59,675 nt of DNA from Phycisphaerae bacterium. GTDB lineage: Bacteria; Planctomycetota; Phycisphaerae; Sedimentisphaerales; Anaerobacaceae. The stretch's first letter is position 1. The number at the start of each line of letters is the position of its first letter. The notes below the pieces were generated by a model that was not told the origin of the DNA, did not search any database, and worked only from the letters and a program-made list of their open reading frames with translations. Positions 35,492 to 44,726 of the stretch are shown here, piece after piece. The position numbers and the translations under genes were made by a program. The DNA lies in assembly GCA_012744475.1 (NCBI GenBank), contig JAAYBV010000058.1:1-59675 (forward strand), written 5' to 3'.

Positions 35492-37942
35492 TTACTGCAT
35501 TGCGATTGTGGCCTGGCGTTGTCCGTCCTGGAGGTTCTGCTGGTCGGCGACGGGGAGTCTGACCTCGCCGAGGTTGATGACGACCTTCTGGATCTGGCCC
35601 GTGAACTTGAACGGCACGTCGTAGTCCAGACTCACAGGTGTGCCGGTGTCTTCGCCAATGTCGAAGGTTTCATCGACCGCCATGCGAAAGGGGATGGTGT
35701 TGCCGATGCGCCCCCGGGCCACCTGCTTGCCGTCCACGCTGAGCGTCCCCTGGCCGCCCTTGCCGATGCCGCCGCCGTCGTACTTGAAGTCGAAGACAAC
35801 GGTGTGCTTGCCGGGCGTCAGGGCGTCCGGGGCCGCGACGCGGAAGTGAGCGACGTTCCCAAAATTGTAGTGGAATGCCGGCCTGCCGGCTTCGAACATC
35901 AGCGCGTAGCCCGCGGCCAATCCGCCGTGTGTCACTACGACACCCTCTTCGCTGCCCTTGGGTAGAACGACATCGGCGGTGATGCGGAACGACTTGTTCT
36001 TCAGGTCGGGTGCCGCGCCCTCCGGAATGCGTGCGACGCTTCCCTGGTAGGTGAACTCGGTGCGCCCGCGGGTCAGGCTGGGACGGATGGACACGTCGAA
36101 TCGCGGAAGCCTGTTGTGGTCCAGAGGCAGGACGTTGTATTTCGCGGCCTCGGCGTAGAACAGCAACTGCAGTTCATGGAGCTTGTCGGGATTCTCTTGC
36201 GCCAGGTTCGCGGCCTCACTGAAATCCTCCGCGACACGATAGAGCTCCCATTGGTAGCCGGTGACGACATCCGCCGTAGGATCGCCGGCATCCCCCAGCG
36301 GCATCAGGGGCGTTGTACAGGCGACCCAGCCGTCGTGATAGATGCCGCGCATGCCAAACATCTCGAAATACTGCGTCCGTCGTGTCGAGGGTGCCTTGGG
36401 ATCATCGAACGTGTAGGCCATGCTGACGCCTTCAATGGGCTTCTGGGCCACGCCGTTGACGACGGACGGCTGCTGCAAACCGCATAATTCCAGAAGGGTC
36501 GGCACAATGTCAATTGTGTGGTGCCACTGGGTACGGATGCCGCCGCGATCCTTGATGCCGGCAGGCCAGGAGATGACCATGCCATTGCGAGTACCGCCGT
36601 AGTGCGAAGCATATCCCTTGGCATATTGGAACGGCGTGTTCATCGCGTGTGCCCAGGGGACCGGGTAGTGGTTGATGGTCTTCCACGTGCCCAGGTCGTC
36701 TTTGCGCTTGAGCATCTGCCTGAAGTCTTCCGGGATTCGGTTGAGGGAGGCAACCTCGTTGAGCGAACCCTGGATGTTCCCTTCGACGCTCGCGCCGTTG
36801 TCGCCGACGATGTAGATGACCAGCGTGTTGTCGAGCTGGCCCAACTGCTCGATGGCATCGAGGACCCGGCCGATGTTGTAGTCCGTCTGGGAGAAATACC
36901 CTGCGTACACCTCCATCATGTAGGCGCTGAGTTGCTTCTGCTCGGCGTTGAGAGAATCCCAGGCCGGCAACTCCGCGTGGCGCTTCGTCAGTTGCGTGTT
37001 GGCCGGAACGATGCCCAGCTCCTTCTGCCGCGCCAATGTCTCCTCACGCACCTTGTCCCAGCCCTGGTCGAACTTGCCCGTGTATTTCGCAATCCATTCC
37101 TTCTTTGGATGGTGCGGGGCATGCGTGGCCCCGGGTGCATAGTAGAGGAAGAACGGTTTGTCCGGGGCAACGGCCTTCTGGTTGCGGACCCACTGGATCG
37201 CCCGGTCGGCAATGTCGTAGTCGAAGTTGTAATCCGGGTTGCCCAGGTACGGCTCGATAGGTCGGGTGCCTTCGAAAACCGCCGGCCGCCACTGGTTGGT
37301 GTCGCCGCCGAGGAAGCCATAGAAGTGCTCGAAACCCAACCTCGTAGGCCAAAGGTCGAACGGCCCCGCCTGACTGGTCTGCCAATCGGGCACGTTGTGA
37401 TTCTTGCCGAACCACGAGGTGTTCCAGCCCTTCTGTTTGAGGACTTCCGCGACGGTCGCGGTGTCCTTGCCCATCACGCTGTCGTAGCCGGGGTAGCCTG
37501 TACCCAACTCCATGATGACGCCAGTGTGCACGGAGTGATGGTTACGACCGGTGATCAGCGCTGCCCGCGTGGGCGAGCAGAGCGCCGTCGTGTGGAACTG
37601 TGTGTAGCGCAGGCCGCTGCGGGCCAGCCGGTCCAGCGTGGGCGTCTGGCACGGGCCACCGAACGTGCTTGAGGCGCCGAAGCCCACGTCATCCAGCAGA
37701 ATTAGTACGACATTCGGCGCTCCCTTGGGCGTCTGCACCGGCTTGGGGAAATCGGACTTCGAGTCTTTGGCGCTCAACCCGATCTGCCCCTTGAACGGCG
37801 TCGGTGAAGCCGGCAGCACCTCCTGCGCGGAAGCGCCGCCGTTGAATGAGATTCCCGCTGCCAGCATCAAGCCAACCGCGGCCCGCAGGATGGCACGGCG
37901 TGCCCATGCCACTTGCTGTCTTGCACAAGATCTCTGTCGCAT
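35492..37942 (-). CDS. Secreted S1 arylsulfatase (CSPTR type), copy B
   Basis: This encodes 816 residues from ATG 37942 (AAAGGGGGA upstream). It is a clear paralogue of the next gene: the same MRQR start, the same SAQEVLP cleavage region, the formylglycine Cys at the same residue (122 in LCSPTRAALITGRN), and the same C-terminal beta-sandwich (FDFKYDGGGIGKGGQGTLSVD). The metal site ILLDDVGFG and the GDNGASVEGN segment are intact. The tandem pair probably arose by duplication, and substrate divergence is likely since the loops differ. Two outer-membrane protein genes lie directly upstream on the same strand. Confidence 0.93.
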   Translation of the reverse strand: MRQRSCARQQVAWARRAILRAAVGLMLAAGISFNGGASAQEVLPASPTPFKGQIGLSAKDSKSDFPKPVQTPKGAPNVVLILLDDVGFGASSTFGGPCQTPTLDRLARSGLRYTQFHTTALCSPTRAALITGRNHHSVHTGVIMELGTGYPGYDSVMGKDTATVAEVLKQKGWNTSWFGKNHNVPDWQTSQAGPFDLWPTRLGFEHFYGFLGGDTNQWRPAVFEGTRPIEPYLGNPDYNFDYDIADRAIQWVRNQKAVAPDKPFFLYYAPGATHAPHHPKKEWIAKYTGKFDQGWDKVREETLARQKELGIVPANTQLTKRHAELPAWDSLNAEQKQLSAYMMEVYAGYFSQTDYNIGRVLDAIEQLGQLDNTLVIYIVGDNGASVEGNIQGSLNEVASLNRIPEDFRQMLKRKDDLGTWKTINHYPVPWAHAMNTPFQYAKGYASHYGGTRNGMVISWPAGIKDRGGIRTQWHHTIDIVPTLLELCGLQQPSVVNGVAQKPIEGVSMAYTFDDPKAPSTRRTQYFEMFGMRGIYHDGWVACTTPLMPLGDAGDPTADVVTGYQWELYRVAEDFSEAANLAQENPDKLHELQLLFYAEAAKYNVLPLDHNRLPRFDVSIRPSLTRGRTEFTYQGSVARIPEGAAPDLKNKSFRITADVVLPKGSEEGVVVTHGGLAAGYALMFEAGRPAFHYNFGNVAHFRVAAPDALTPGKHTVVFDFKYDGGGIGKGGQGTLSVDGKQVARGRIGNTIPFRMAVDETFDIGEDTGTPVSLDYDVPFKFTGQIQKVVINLGEVRLPVADQQNLQDGQRQATIAMQ

Positions 37943-38080
37943 GATTTCCCCCTTTCGTTCTTTGACTACCGACTGGCGGGCGTGCTCGTGCAGAGAGAAA
38001 CACCAGGTCGATGTCCACGGGACCCGTGGCACTCTCGGCACGCGTACAACTTGCACATCGGCGCAGCGAGGCGAACGCGG

Positions 38081-38809
38081 TTAGAACATCAGGCTCAGAC
38101 CTGCCATCACGCCATGGAAGGCGGCATCGAACGCGTTGCCGTGGTCGCCTTCTATGTCGTAGTGCACCCGGCGATATCCCACGCGGAGCGCCAGGTGGTC
38201 GGCGAACTGGTACTGTACGCTCGGTTGTACCTCCCACGTCAGGTCGGAGTCGCCCGCGCCGATCGCAAAGGTCGGATTGAATCGCCACCTTTCCGTCAGA
38301 CGAACACTGGGACGCACCATGACGATGCCGTCGAGAATATCCAGACTGTCCTCCCCGCTGGCCCCACCTGTGATTTCCAGATCGTTGTTCATCCAAGCGT
38401 ATCGCAGGCCACCCAGAAGGTCGATCGTCGAGTTTTTGAGCGGTCCCTTGAACTGGAATCCGACGGCGACCGCCCCAAAAAAGCTGTCGGTCTGTAGCGA
38501 GCCACCGGCGGGGGCGGGGTCCAACTGATCCGTGTCCATGCCGACGTAATCGAACTGGCCAAAGACTACGAAAGAGCCCCGCTGGGCCACCGTCATCACA
38601 CCGCCGCCGGCATCCACAGCGTCAAAGAGATCGTCGAATCCCACATCGATATCCACATCCTGGCCCTGGACCGTGGCATCTCCCTCTATACCGGCAGCCC
38701 AGAAATAGGGTGTGACCTCGAAGCTCCACTCCTTCTGCTGGGCAACGACCACCGAGGCGGTCGCCAGCAGGACGCCGACCGTTGCCAATACCTTCATTCC
38801 CATCTTCAT
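38081..38809 (-). CDS. Outer-membrane beta-barrel protein
   Basis: This encodes 242 residues from ATG 38809 (AAGGAG upstream), with a signal peptide ending at VVVAQQK. Alternating strands with aromatic girdles follow (WSFEVTPYFWAAGIEGD, GSFVVFGQFDYVGMD, GFQFKGPLKNSTIDLLGGLRY), and the chain ends in SLMF, the terminal-Phe signature recognised by the barrel assembly machinery. It probably forms an 8-stranded barrel. It sits between the second outer-membrane protein and the CSPTR sulfatases in the same operon, so it may help move sulfated or desulfated products across the outer membrane. The family is not one I can name with certainty. Confidence 0.8.
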   Translation of the reverse strand: MKMGMKVLATVGVLLATASVVVAQQKEWSFEVTPYFWAAGIEGDATVQGQDVDIDVGFDDLFDAVDAGGGVMTVAQRGSFVVFGQFDYVGMDTDQLDPAPAGGSLQTDSFFGAVAVGFQFKGPLKNSTIDLLGGLRYAWMNNDLEITGGASGEDSLDILDGIVMVRPSVRLTERWRFNPTFAIGAGDSDLTWEVQPSVQYQFADHLALRVGYRRVHYDIEGDHGNAFDAAFHGVMAGLSLMF

Positions 38810-38960
38810 TGTTTTCTCCTTACCTGTCTACGACACCTTAGCTTCCCCCATCCACTGCCTGCGCAGGCAGCACATCAAGTGACTCGTCTCTCGCAAGCGA
38901 GAAGCCGCCACCCGTCATTTGATCTTCTCCGCGTACAGCCGGAGCAGGAATGCCCTCGAC

Positions 38961-39776
38961 TCAGGGGAACACGACCGACGCGGTCAGACGAATATCCCAT
39001 TCCGGCGCATAGTCGGCTCTCTCGGCGTAATAGGTCCCTGCCACGGCCACTCCTATGAACTGTTTTCCGATCGGAGGCAGGATCTGCCCAAGTCCGGCGG
39101 TCACAGGCACTTGCCACGGATCGTCATCGGCTTGCCAATCGTGCGTGGTTTCCGACATGAAACTGACCGACGTGCCTTTCTTGTTCAGGAAGAACGTCGC
39201 CACGGGCTGGATGGTGGTCAGGCTGACCTCGTCGCGGTCCTCGTCGCCTGCAAAGGACCAAACGTGCGTGAGCAGCCCTCCGATCGTGAACTTTCCCGGC
39301 ACCTTCTGGGCCACCACGAGTGTCGGTCCCGCCGACCACTTGCCGGTGCCAAAGTAATCTTCGGAGGCCGTCGGCGTGATCAGAGCGCCCCCATAGCCAA
39401 GGATGAAGTTGCCCTTGTTGGGGACCCAATACGCGGAGACCAGGGCGTCGCCCACGCCCTGATCATCAAACGGAAACTCGGTGGAATACAACGGCACAAA
39501 CGCCCGGTACAGTATCGACGTATTGTTCGGCAGGTTGAGGAAACCCGCACCGTTCAAGCGAAGCTCCTGGTTCGTATCGTCGTTGGGACCGACGTCTTTG
39601 TACGCCCGGTAGGATGCGTTGAGATACGTGAGCGTCGCCGACGGGTCGGCCAGCATCTCCGCCACCTCCTGAGGGGTGATCTTGTGAGCCGGCCGCTCTT
39701 CGGCCTTCGCGCCCGAGAAACCACACAGGCAAAACGTGCCCGCTATACACATGGCCCAAATCTGTTTGGCCTTCAT
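38961..39776 (-). CDS. Outer-membrane transporter-like beta-barrel protein
   Basis: This encodes 271 residues from ATG 39776 (AAAGGA upstream). Signal peptide MKAKQIWAMCIAGTFCLC ends near GAKAEE. The body reads as long amphipathic strands (FILGYGGALITPT, WSAGPTLVVAQKVPGKFTIG, QPVATFFLNKKGTSVSFMSE) and ends WDIRLTASVVFP. It resembles small barrels annotated as transporters that occur next to arylsulfatases and to a secreted HAD phosphatase, which is the arrangement here. A role in product or substrate passage is inferred from context only. Confidence 0.78.
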   Translation of the reverse strand: MKAKQIWAMCIAGTFCLCGFSGAKAEERPAHKITPQEVAEMLADPSATLTYLNASYRAYKDVGPNDDTNQELRLNGAGFLNLPNNTSILYRAFVPLYSTEFPFDDQGVGDALVSAYWVPNKGNFILGYGGALITPTASEDYFGTGKWSAGPTLVVAQKVPGKFTIGGLLTHVWSFAGDEDRDEVSLTTIQPVATFFLNKKGTSVSFMSETTHDWQADDDPWQVPVTAGLGQILPPIGKQFIGVAVAGTYYAERADYAPEWDIRLTASVVFP

Positions 39777-39808
39777 GACGTTCCTTTCACCTGATGTACA
39801 GCTATCCG

Positions 39809-40798
39809 CTATCTCTGCGCGGGATAGATGATCTTCCAGTCGTTCTTCATATCGACGACGGTCCACCCCTTTGCCAACGCTTCGTCGAGGCCCTTGTCCA
39901 GACGGCCGATCGAGGACTGGCGGTCATAGGCCCATTCCCGCTCGGCGTCGGTGTGGTGAACGTACAGGCAGAGCCGCGCGCCGTCGCCGCCGGCGGTCCA
40001 CTGGAGCATTGGCAGGTCGCCATCGGAGTTGCCGAACGCCGCGATTGGCCGGCGGCCGACGTGCATCTGGATGCCGGCGGGCTTGCCGGGGCCGTCGTCC
40101 ATGAAGTTGAGTTCGGGCAGTCGGACGAGTGCGGGCTTGCCGTCGCGCAGCTCGAACTTCGTCTTGATGCTGCTGCCGATGACCTGTTCCGGCGGGATTC
40201 CGTAGACCTTCTCCGTCCACGGGCGCATGAACTCGATGCCGCCGCCGGACACAATGAACGTCTTGAAGCCGTTCGCACGCAGGTACGCGAGCAGCTCGAG
40301 CATCGGTTGATAGACCATCTCCGTGAGCAACCGCCCCGTTTGGGGATGCCTGGCGGTCGCGACCCAATCGCTGACGATCTTCTCGAACTCCTCGGTGGTC
40401 GTACCGGCGTGGGTGGCCATCGCCAACTGGCCCAACGCACGCTCACCGCCAGCGAGGGCCGCTTTCGCGTCGCCCCTGAGCAGTGCGGCAAACGGCTCTT
40501 GGGTCTTCCACTCCGGGTGCTGGGGCGCCAGCGCCTTGACGCGGTCCAGCATGAACAGGAACTGGAAGTACAACGGCTGCTCGGCCCAGAGCGTGCCGTC
40601 GTTGTCGAAGGCGGCGATGCGCTGGGCCGGAAGCACATAGTTCAACCCGCCTTCTTGTGTCACCCGCGTGACGAACTGAAGGACGGACCTCTTCGCCGCG
40701 CCGTCATTCCAGGAAGGTAACGGATCGGCAGCATACGCAATCGATGCCACCGCCAGTCCCGCGAGCGCAGCGACTACGGTGACCCTCGGCCGTTTCAT
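39809..40798 (-). CDS. Secreted HAD-superfamily phosphatase
   Basis: This encodes 329 residues. ATG 40798 is preferred because AAAGGA lies just five bases upstream; ATG 40813 lacks a site. A signal peptide (VTVVAALAGLAVASIAYA) predicts a periplasmic enzyme, unusual for the HAD fold. Motif I is AAFDNDGTLWAEQP (Asp65, Asp67), motif II TFIVSGGGIEFMRPW, and motif III/IV is near IAAFGNSDGDLPML. It should remove phosphate from a small molecule outside the cytoplasm. Its place between CTAGR sulfatases and outer-membrane proteins on one strand suggests the target carries both sulfate and phosphate, or that phosphate and sulfate scavenging are linked. Confidence 0.85.
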   Translation of the reverse strand: MKRPRVTVVAALAGLAVASIAYAADPLPSWNDGAAKRSVLQFVTRVTQEGGLNYVLPAQRIAAFDNDGTLWAEQPLYFQFLFMLDRVKALAPQHPEWKTQEPFAALLRGDAKAALAGGERALGQLAMATHAGTTTEEFEKIVSDWVATARHPQTGRLLTEMVYQPMLELLAYLRANGFKTFIVSGGGIEFMRPWTEKVYGIPPEQVIGSSIKTKFELRDGKPALVRLPELNFMDDGPGKPAGIQMHVGRRPIAAFGNSDGDLPMLQWTAGGDGARLCLYVHHTDAEREWAYDRQSSIGRLDKGLDEALAKGWTVVDMKNDWKIIYPAQR

Positions 40799-40962
40799 AG
40801 CTTTCCTTTTCATGGGAACCGGACGGTACGAAGACACGCGGGCGGACCGTTTGACCTCACTCCGTCCCAGCCGGTTCGGTGATCCTTGGTATCGACGTTT
40901 CTCCACGCGGCGGGTGCAACCGAGTGCGACAAAGGCGAACCGCACCGGGGGGATCCCCACCA

Positions 40963-42573
40963 CTACAGGCCGCCGCCGCCCTGCTTCATCTTGTCCAGCG
41001 CCTGCTGGATTCTGACGCCCTGAGGCAGTTGGCTCGGCGGATACTCCCTGAACGTTTCCACGAACTTCTCGACGTAGATGACAGCCGGAGCCATCAGAAA
41101 AATATGTCTGATGCAGAAATCGTAGTAGGTGTTCGACGTGACATCGGCGCGTTCATAGGGATCGGCGCGCAGATCGAAGAACTTCGGGATACGAAGCGGC
41201 GTGAAGGGCTCGGCCCAGACAGCGAACGTGCCGGTGCTGCGCTGCTCCGCGAAGACGAACTTCCAGTTCTCGTAGCGCAGGTTCAGGAACTCGCCGTCGT
41301 CACTGAAGTAGAAGAACTCCCGGCGTGGGCTCTTCGGCTGCTGGCCGGTGAGGTAGGGCAGGATGTTATACCCGTCGAGGTGGACCTTGTAGGTTGTGTC
41401 GCCCACGGTATAGCCCTTGAGCAGCTTCTGCTTCACGTCGGGATCGCCTGCGGCGGCGAGCAGCGTCGGCAGCCAGTCCAGCCCGCTTACGATTTCGTTC
41501 GAGGCCGAATCCGGCTTGATGTGGCCCGGCCAGCGGATGAAACAGGGCACGCGGAAACCGCCCTCCCAGCCGGTGTTCTTCTCGCCGCGGAACGGTGTGT
41601 TCGCGGCGTCGGGCCAGGTATTGGCATGCGGCCCATTGTCCGTCGTGTAGAGGACGATAGTGTCGTCCGCGATGCCCAGGTCGTCGAGCGCCTTGAGCAG
41701 CAGACCCACCGTGCCATCGTGCTCCACCATCCCGTCAGCGTACTCGGTCGGCGCCGTTGCGCCCTTGGGACTGCGGTGCTCGGGTCTGACGTGGGTCCAG
41801 ACGTGCATGCGCGTTGGATTGAACCAGCAGAAGAAGGGCTTGCCGGCCTTGCTCTGTCGCTGGATAAAGTCAATCGCTGCGGCCGAGGTCTCGTCGTCGA
41901 TCGTCTCCATCCGCTTCCTGGTCAGCGGCCCCGTGTCCTCGATGCTCTGCTTGCCGACCTTGCCGAAGCGAGGGTCCACGGTCGGGTCGTCGTTGTCCGT
42001 GGCCTTGCACCGGAGGACGCCGCGCGGACCGAACATCTGGTGGAACTTCGGGTCCTGTGGGTAGGTGTAGTCCTCCGGCTCCTCCTCCGCGTTGAGGTGG
42101 TAGAGGTTGCCGAAAAACTCGTCAAAGCCATGCACGGTCGGCAGGAACTCGTTGCGGTCACCAAGGTGGTTCTTGCCGAACTGGCCGGTGGCGTAGCCCA
42201 GGGGCTTGAGCATCTCGGCGATGGTCGGATCCTTCTTCCGCAGTCCCTGGGGGGCGGAGGGTATGCCTACCTTGCTCAGGCCGGTGCGAAACACGGTCTG
42301 GCCGGTGATGAACGACGACCGCCCGGCCGTGCAGCTCTGCTCGGCGTAGTAATCGGTGAAGAGCATGCCCTCTTTGGCGATGCGGTCGATGTTGGGCGTG
42401 CGGTAGCCCACCAGGCCTTTGGTGAAGACGCTGATATTGGACTGCCCGATGTCGTCGCCCATGATGACCAGGATGTTGGGCTTCGTGCCCTGCCCCGCCG
42501 CGGACGCTGAGGCGACAAGCCCCAGTGCCAGTCCGCAGACGAACACGAGGAGGGTTTGCGACGCTCTCTTCAT
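40963..42573 (-). CDS. Secreted S1 sulfatase (CTAGR type), copy C
   Basis: This encodes 536 residues from ATG 42573 (AAAGGAG upstream), with signal peptide SQTLLVFVCGLALGLVASAS. Metal Asps are in NILVIMGDDIG. The maturation motif is CTAGR with Cys81, in which Ala replaces the common Pro, a variant accepted by known maturases. Other active-site segments are GKNHLGDRNEFLPTVHGFDE, TRMHVWTH and TTDNGPHANTWPD. It lacks the C-terminal beta-sandwich of the CSPTR pair. It ends in a Gly-rich tail (KMKQGGGGL). It is a paralogue of the next gene upstream, with a nearly identical signal sequence. Confidence 0.92.
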   Translation of the reverse strand: MKRASQTLLVFVCGLALGLVASASAAGQGTKPNILVIMGDDIGQSNISVFTKGLVGYRTPNIDRIAKEGMLFTDYYAEQSCTAGRSSFITGQTVFRTGLSKVGIPSAPQGLRKKDPTIAEMLKPLGYATGQFGKNHLGDRNEFLPTVHGFDEFFGNLYHLNAEEEPEDYTYPQDPKFHQMFGPRGVLRCKATDNDDPTVDPRFGKVGKQSIEDTGPLTRKRMETIDDETSAAAIDFIQRQSKAGKPFFCWFNPTRMHVWTHVRPEHRSPKGATAPTEYADGMVEHDGTVGLLLKALDDLGIADDTIVLYTTDNGPHANTWPDAANTPFRGEKNTGWEGGFRVPCFIRWPGHIKPDSASNEIVSGLDWLPTLLAAAGDPDVKQKLLKGYTVGDTTYKVHLDGYNILPYLTGQQPKSPRREFFYFSDDGEFLNLRYENWKFVFAEQRSTGTFAVWAEPFTPLRIPKFFDLRADPYERADVTSNTYYDFCIRHIFLMAPAVIYVEKFVETFREYPPSQLPQGVRIQQALDKMKQGGGGL

Positions 42574-42681
42574 AGTTCTTCTCCTTTCGCGAGAACCCAG
42601 CCGCAATCAGAGGGTCCTTTGACTCTCTCGGAATCTGGGCTGGCGTTGGCCACAATCGCTTCCCGTCCTCCGGCCCTCCCG

Positions 42682-44277
42682 TCACTTGCCGGCGCCGGCG
42701 CTGCCCATCTGTAGCGCCTCCAGCACCTGGTCCACACTGAAGCTCCCAGACTTCTGGCTGGGCGGGTATTCCTTGAAGCTCTGGACAAACATGCCGACGA
42801 CCGTCTGGGCGGGAACGAACAACCAGAGCTTGTCGACGACCCAGCGGGCGTACATTTGGGATTCGCCGTAGTACCGCTCGAACGGATCCTGACGCAAGTT
42901 GATCACCACCGGCATGTTGGGCTGGATCAGGGTGCCCATCGCGATGTTTCCCTCCATGATCTTGAAGCTGATCTTCCAGTCGTCGACGCGAATCGCGTTG
43001 AGGTTGGCGTTGTCGTCGAAGTAGAAGATCTCACGGCGCGGCGACTTTTCCGCCTCGCCCTTGAAGAAGGGCAGGAAGTTGTAGCCGTCGAGGTGGTTTT
43101 TGAAGGTCTTGTTGCCGGCCGTGTATCCCTTGAGGAGTTTCTCCTTCACATCAGGATCGCCGGCGGCTGCGACGAGCGTGGGCATCCAATCCTCGTGCGC
43201 CATGACCTCGTTGAAGACGGTGCCGGGCTTGATCACTCCGGGCCAGCGGACGAGCGCCGGGACGCGCATGCCGCCCTCCCAGGTCGAGCCCTTCTCGCCG
43301 TGGAACGGCGTGTTGCCACCGTCGGGCCATGTCGCGATCTCAGCGCCGTTATCGGTCGTGAACAGGACGATCGTGTTGTCGGCGATGCCGAGGTCGTCGA
43401 GCTTCTTCAGCAGCCGCCCGACGACGTCGTCAAGCTCCATCATGCCGTCAGCGTAGAGGCCGTAGTCGCTCTTGTCGGCCCACTTGGGAGAGAGGCGTGT
43501 CCACACGTGCATGCGGGTGGTGTTGTGCCAGATAAAGAATGGCTTGCCGGCCTTGACCGACCGCTCCATGAAGTCCGCCGACCGCGCGACCAGTTCGTCC
43601 TCGACGGTTTCCATGCGCTTTCGCGTGATGGGGCCGGTGTCCTTGATGGTCTGCCTGCCGATTTTGCCGAACCGCGGGTCCACCGTCGGGTCGTCCACAT
43701 TCGTGGCCTTGCATTCCAGCAACCCGCGCGGGCCAAAAGTCGCCTTGAACTGTGGGTTCTTCGGGTAGTCCGGGTCTTCCGGCTCTTCCTCGGCGTTGAG
43801 ATGGTAGAGGTTGCCGTAGAACTCATCGAAGCCGTGCACCGTCGGCAAGTATTCGTTGCGGTCGCCGAGATGGTTCTTGCCGAATTGGGCCGTGGCGTAA
43901 CCCAGCGGTTTGAGCAGATCGGCAATCGTGGGGTCTTTGTCCTGAATACCCTGCTTGGCGCCGGGCATGCCGACCTTGAGCAAGCCGGTGCGGAAGGGAC
44001 ACTGGCCGAAGATCCACGCGGCGCGCCCCGCCGTGCAGGATTGCTGACCGTAGTAGTCCGTAAACAGCGCCCCTTGCTGCGCAAGGCGATCAATGTTGGG
44101 TGTTCGCCCACCCATCATGCCACGATGGTAGGCGCTGATGTTCCAGACGCCGATGTCGTCGCCCATAATGACCAGGATGTTGGGCTTCTTGCCCTGCCCC
44201 GCCGCGGACACTGAGGCGACAAGCCCCAGTGCGAGTCCGCAGACCAGCGTGGAAATGGCCTTTGACATTGGTTTCAT
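42682..44277 (-). CDS. Secreted S1 sulfatase (CTAGR type), copy D
   Basis: This encodes 531 residues from ATG 44277 (AAAGGAG upstream). The signal peptide LVCGLALGLVASVSAAGQG is almost the same as in copy C, as is the spacing to NILVIMGDDIG and Cys81 in SCTAGRAAWIFGQ. The active site also shows GKNHLGDRNEYLPTVHGFDE, TRMHVWTRL and TTDNGAEIATWPD. Compared with copy C, the post-Cys segment (AAWIFGQCPFRTG) differs, which may change specificity. It follows the small lipoprotein gene and starts the run of sulfatase genes on the minus strand. Confidence 0.92.
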   Translation of the reverse strand: MKPMSKAISTLVCGLALGLVASVSAAGQGKKPNILVIMGDDIGVWNISAYHRGMMGGRTPNIDRLAQQGALFTDYYGQQSCTAGRAAWIFGQCPFRTGLLKVGMPGAKQGIQDKDPTIADLLKPLGYATAQFGKNHLGDRNEYLPTVHGFDEFYGNLYHLNAEEEPEDPDYPKNPQFKATFGPRGLLECKATNVDDPTVDPRFGKIGRQTIKDTGPITRKRMETVEDELVARSADFMERSVKAGKPFFIWHNTTRMHVWTRLSPKWADKSDYGLYADGMMELDDVVGRLLKKLDDLGIADNTIVLFTTDNGAEIATWPDGGNTPFHGEKGSTWEGGMRVPALVRWPGVIKPGTVFNEVMAHEDWMPTLVAAAGDPDVKEKLLKGYTAGNKTFKNHLDGYNFLPFFKGEAEKSPRREIFYFDDNANLNAIRVDDWKISFKIMEGNIAMGTLIQPNMPVVINLRQDPFERYYGESQMYARWVVDKLWLFVPAQTVVGMFVQSFKEYPPSQKSGSFSVDQVLEALQMGSAGAGK

Positions 44278-44393
44278 GGTCTGTCTCCTTTCGTAAAACT
44301 CAGCCGCGATCCCTGACGAGCGATCTTGTGTCCGAAAGGCCCTGTGTGCGGCCCATATGCAGGGTCATCACCGCGAAGTCTCTCGATGCGGAG

Positions 44394-44726
44394 TCACCGA
44401 TTGTCAATGCTCCCGGCCACGCCATATCCACGGGCCCAGGATACCTCCGAGGGTATGTCCGAATCCTCTCGCTTGGTCGTTAGCGGCAACTCCTTTTCGG
44501 GGACAAGCCGGTAACCCTTCTGTTGCATGCAGTCCTCCATGAATTGGCGTTCATAGTCACCGATCCGGTACAGGTCCGTGCGTTTCAGGAGTTCGCTACG
44601 GCACGCCGCCCGGTCTGCCTTGCATTCCTCGAAGGTCTTGCCTTCCTGATACCAGTACTTCTGCCCGCATCCGGTGACCAGGAGTAGCCCGAAGCCAAGA
44701 CCACAAAGCAAGCAGCGCATCTTCAT
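44394..44726 (-). CDS. Small lipoprotein
   Basis: This encodes 110 residues from ATG 44726 (AAAGG nine bases upstream; ATG 44720 is also possible). A short signal ends at lipobox LLVTGCG. The mature part begins QKYWYQEGKTFEECKADRAACRSELL and has several Cys and many charged residues, with MEDCMQQKGYRLVPE, a pattern seen in small planctomycete/proteobacterial lipoproteins with paired Cys. No enzyme motif is present. It is the first gene of the apparent sulfatase operon, 116 nt before copy D. Confidence 0.75.
   Translation of the reverse strand: MKMRCLLCGLGFGLLLVTGCGQKYWYQEGKTFEECKADRAACRSELLKRTDLYRIGDYERQFMEDCMQQKGYRLVPEKELPLTTKREDSDIPSEVSWARGYGVAGSIDNR

Noticed and set aside
33824-44214. Long plus-strand open frames opposite the four sulfatase genes (e.g. 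33824-35374, 36518-37672, 40879-42510, 42856-44214)
   Set aside because: They mirror GC-rich codon usage of the real minus-strand genes, lack ribosome-binding sites and recognisable motifs, and overlap proteins with intact active sites.
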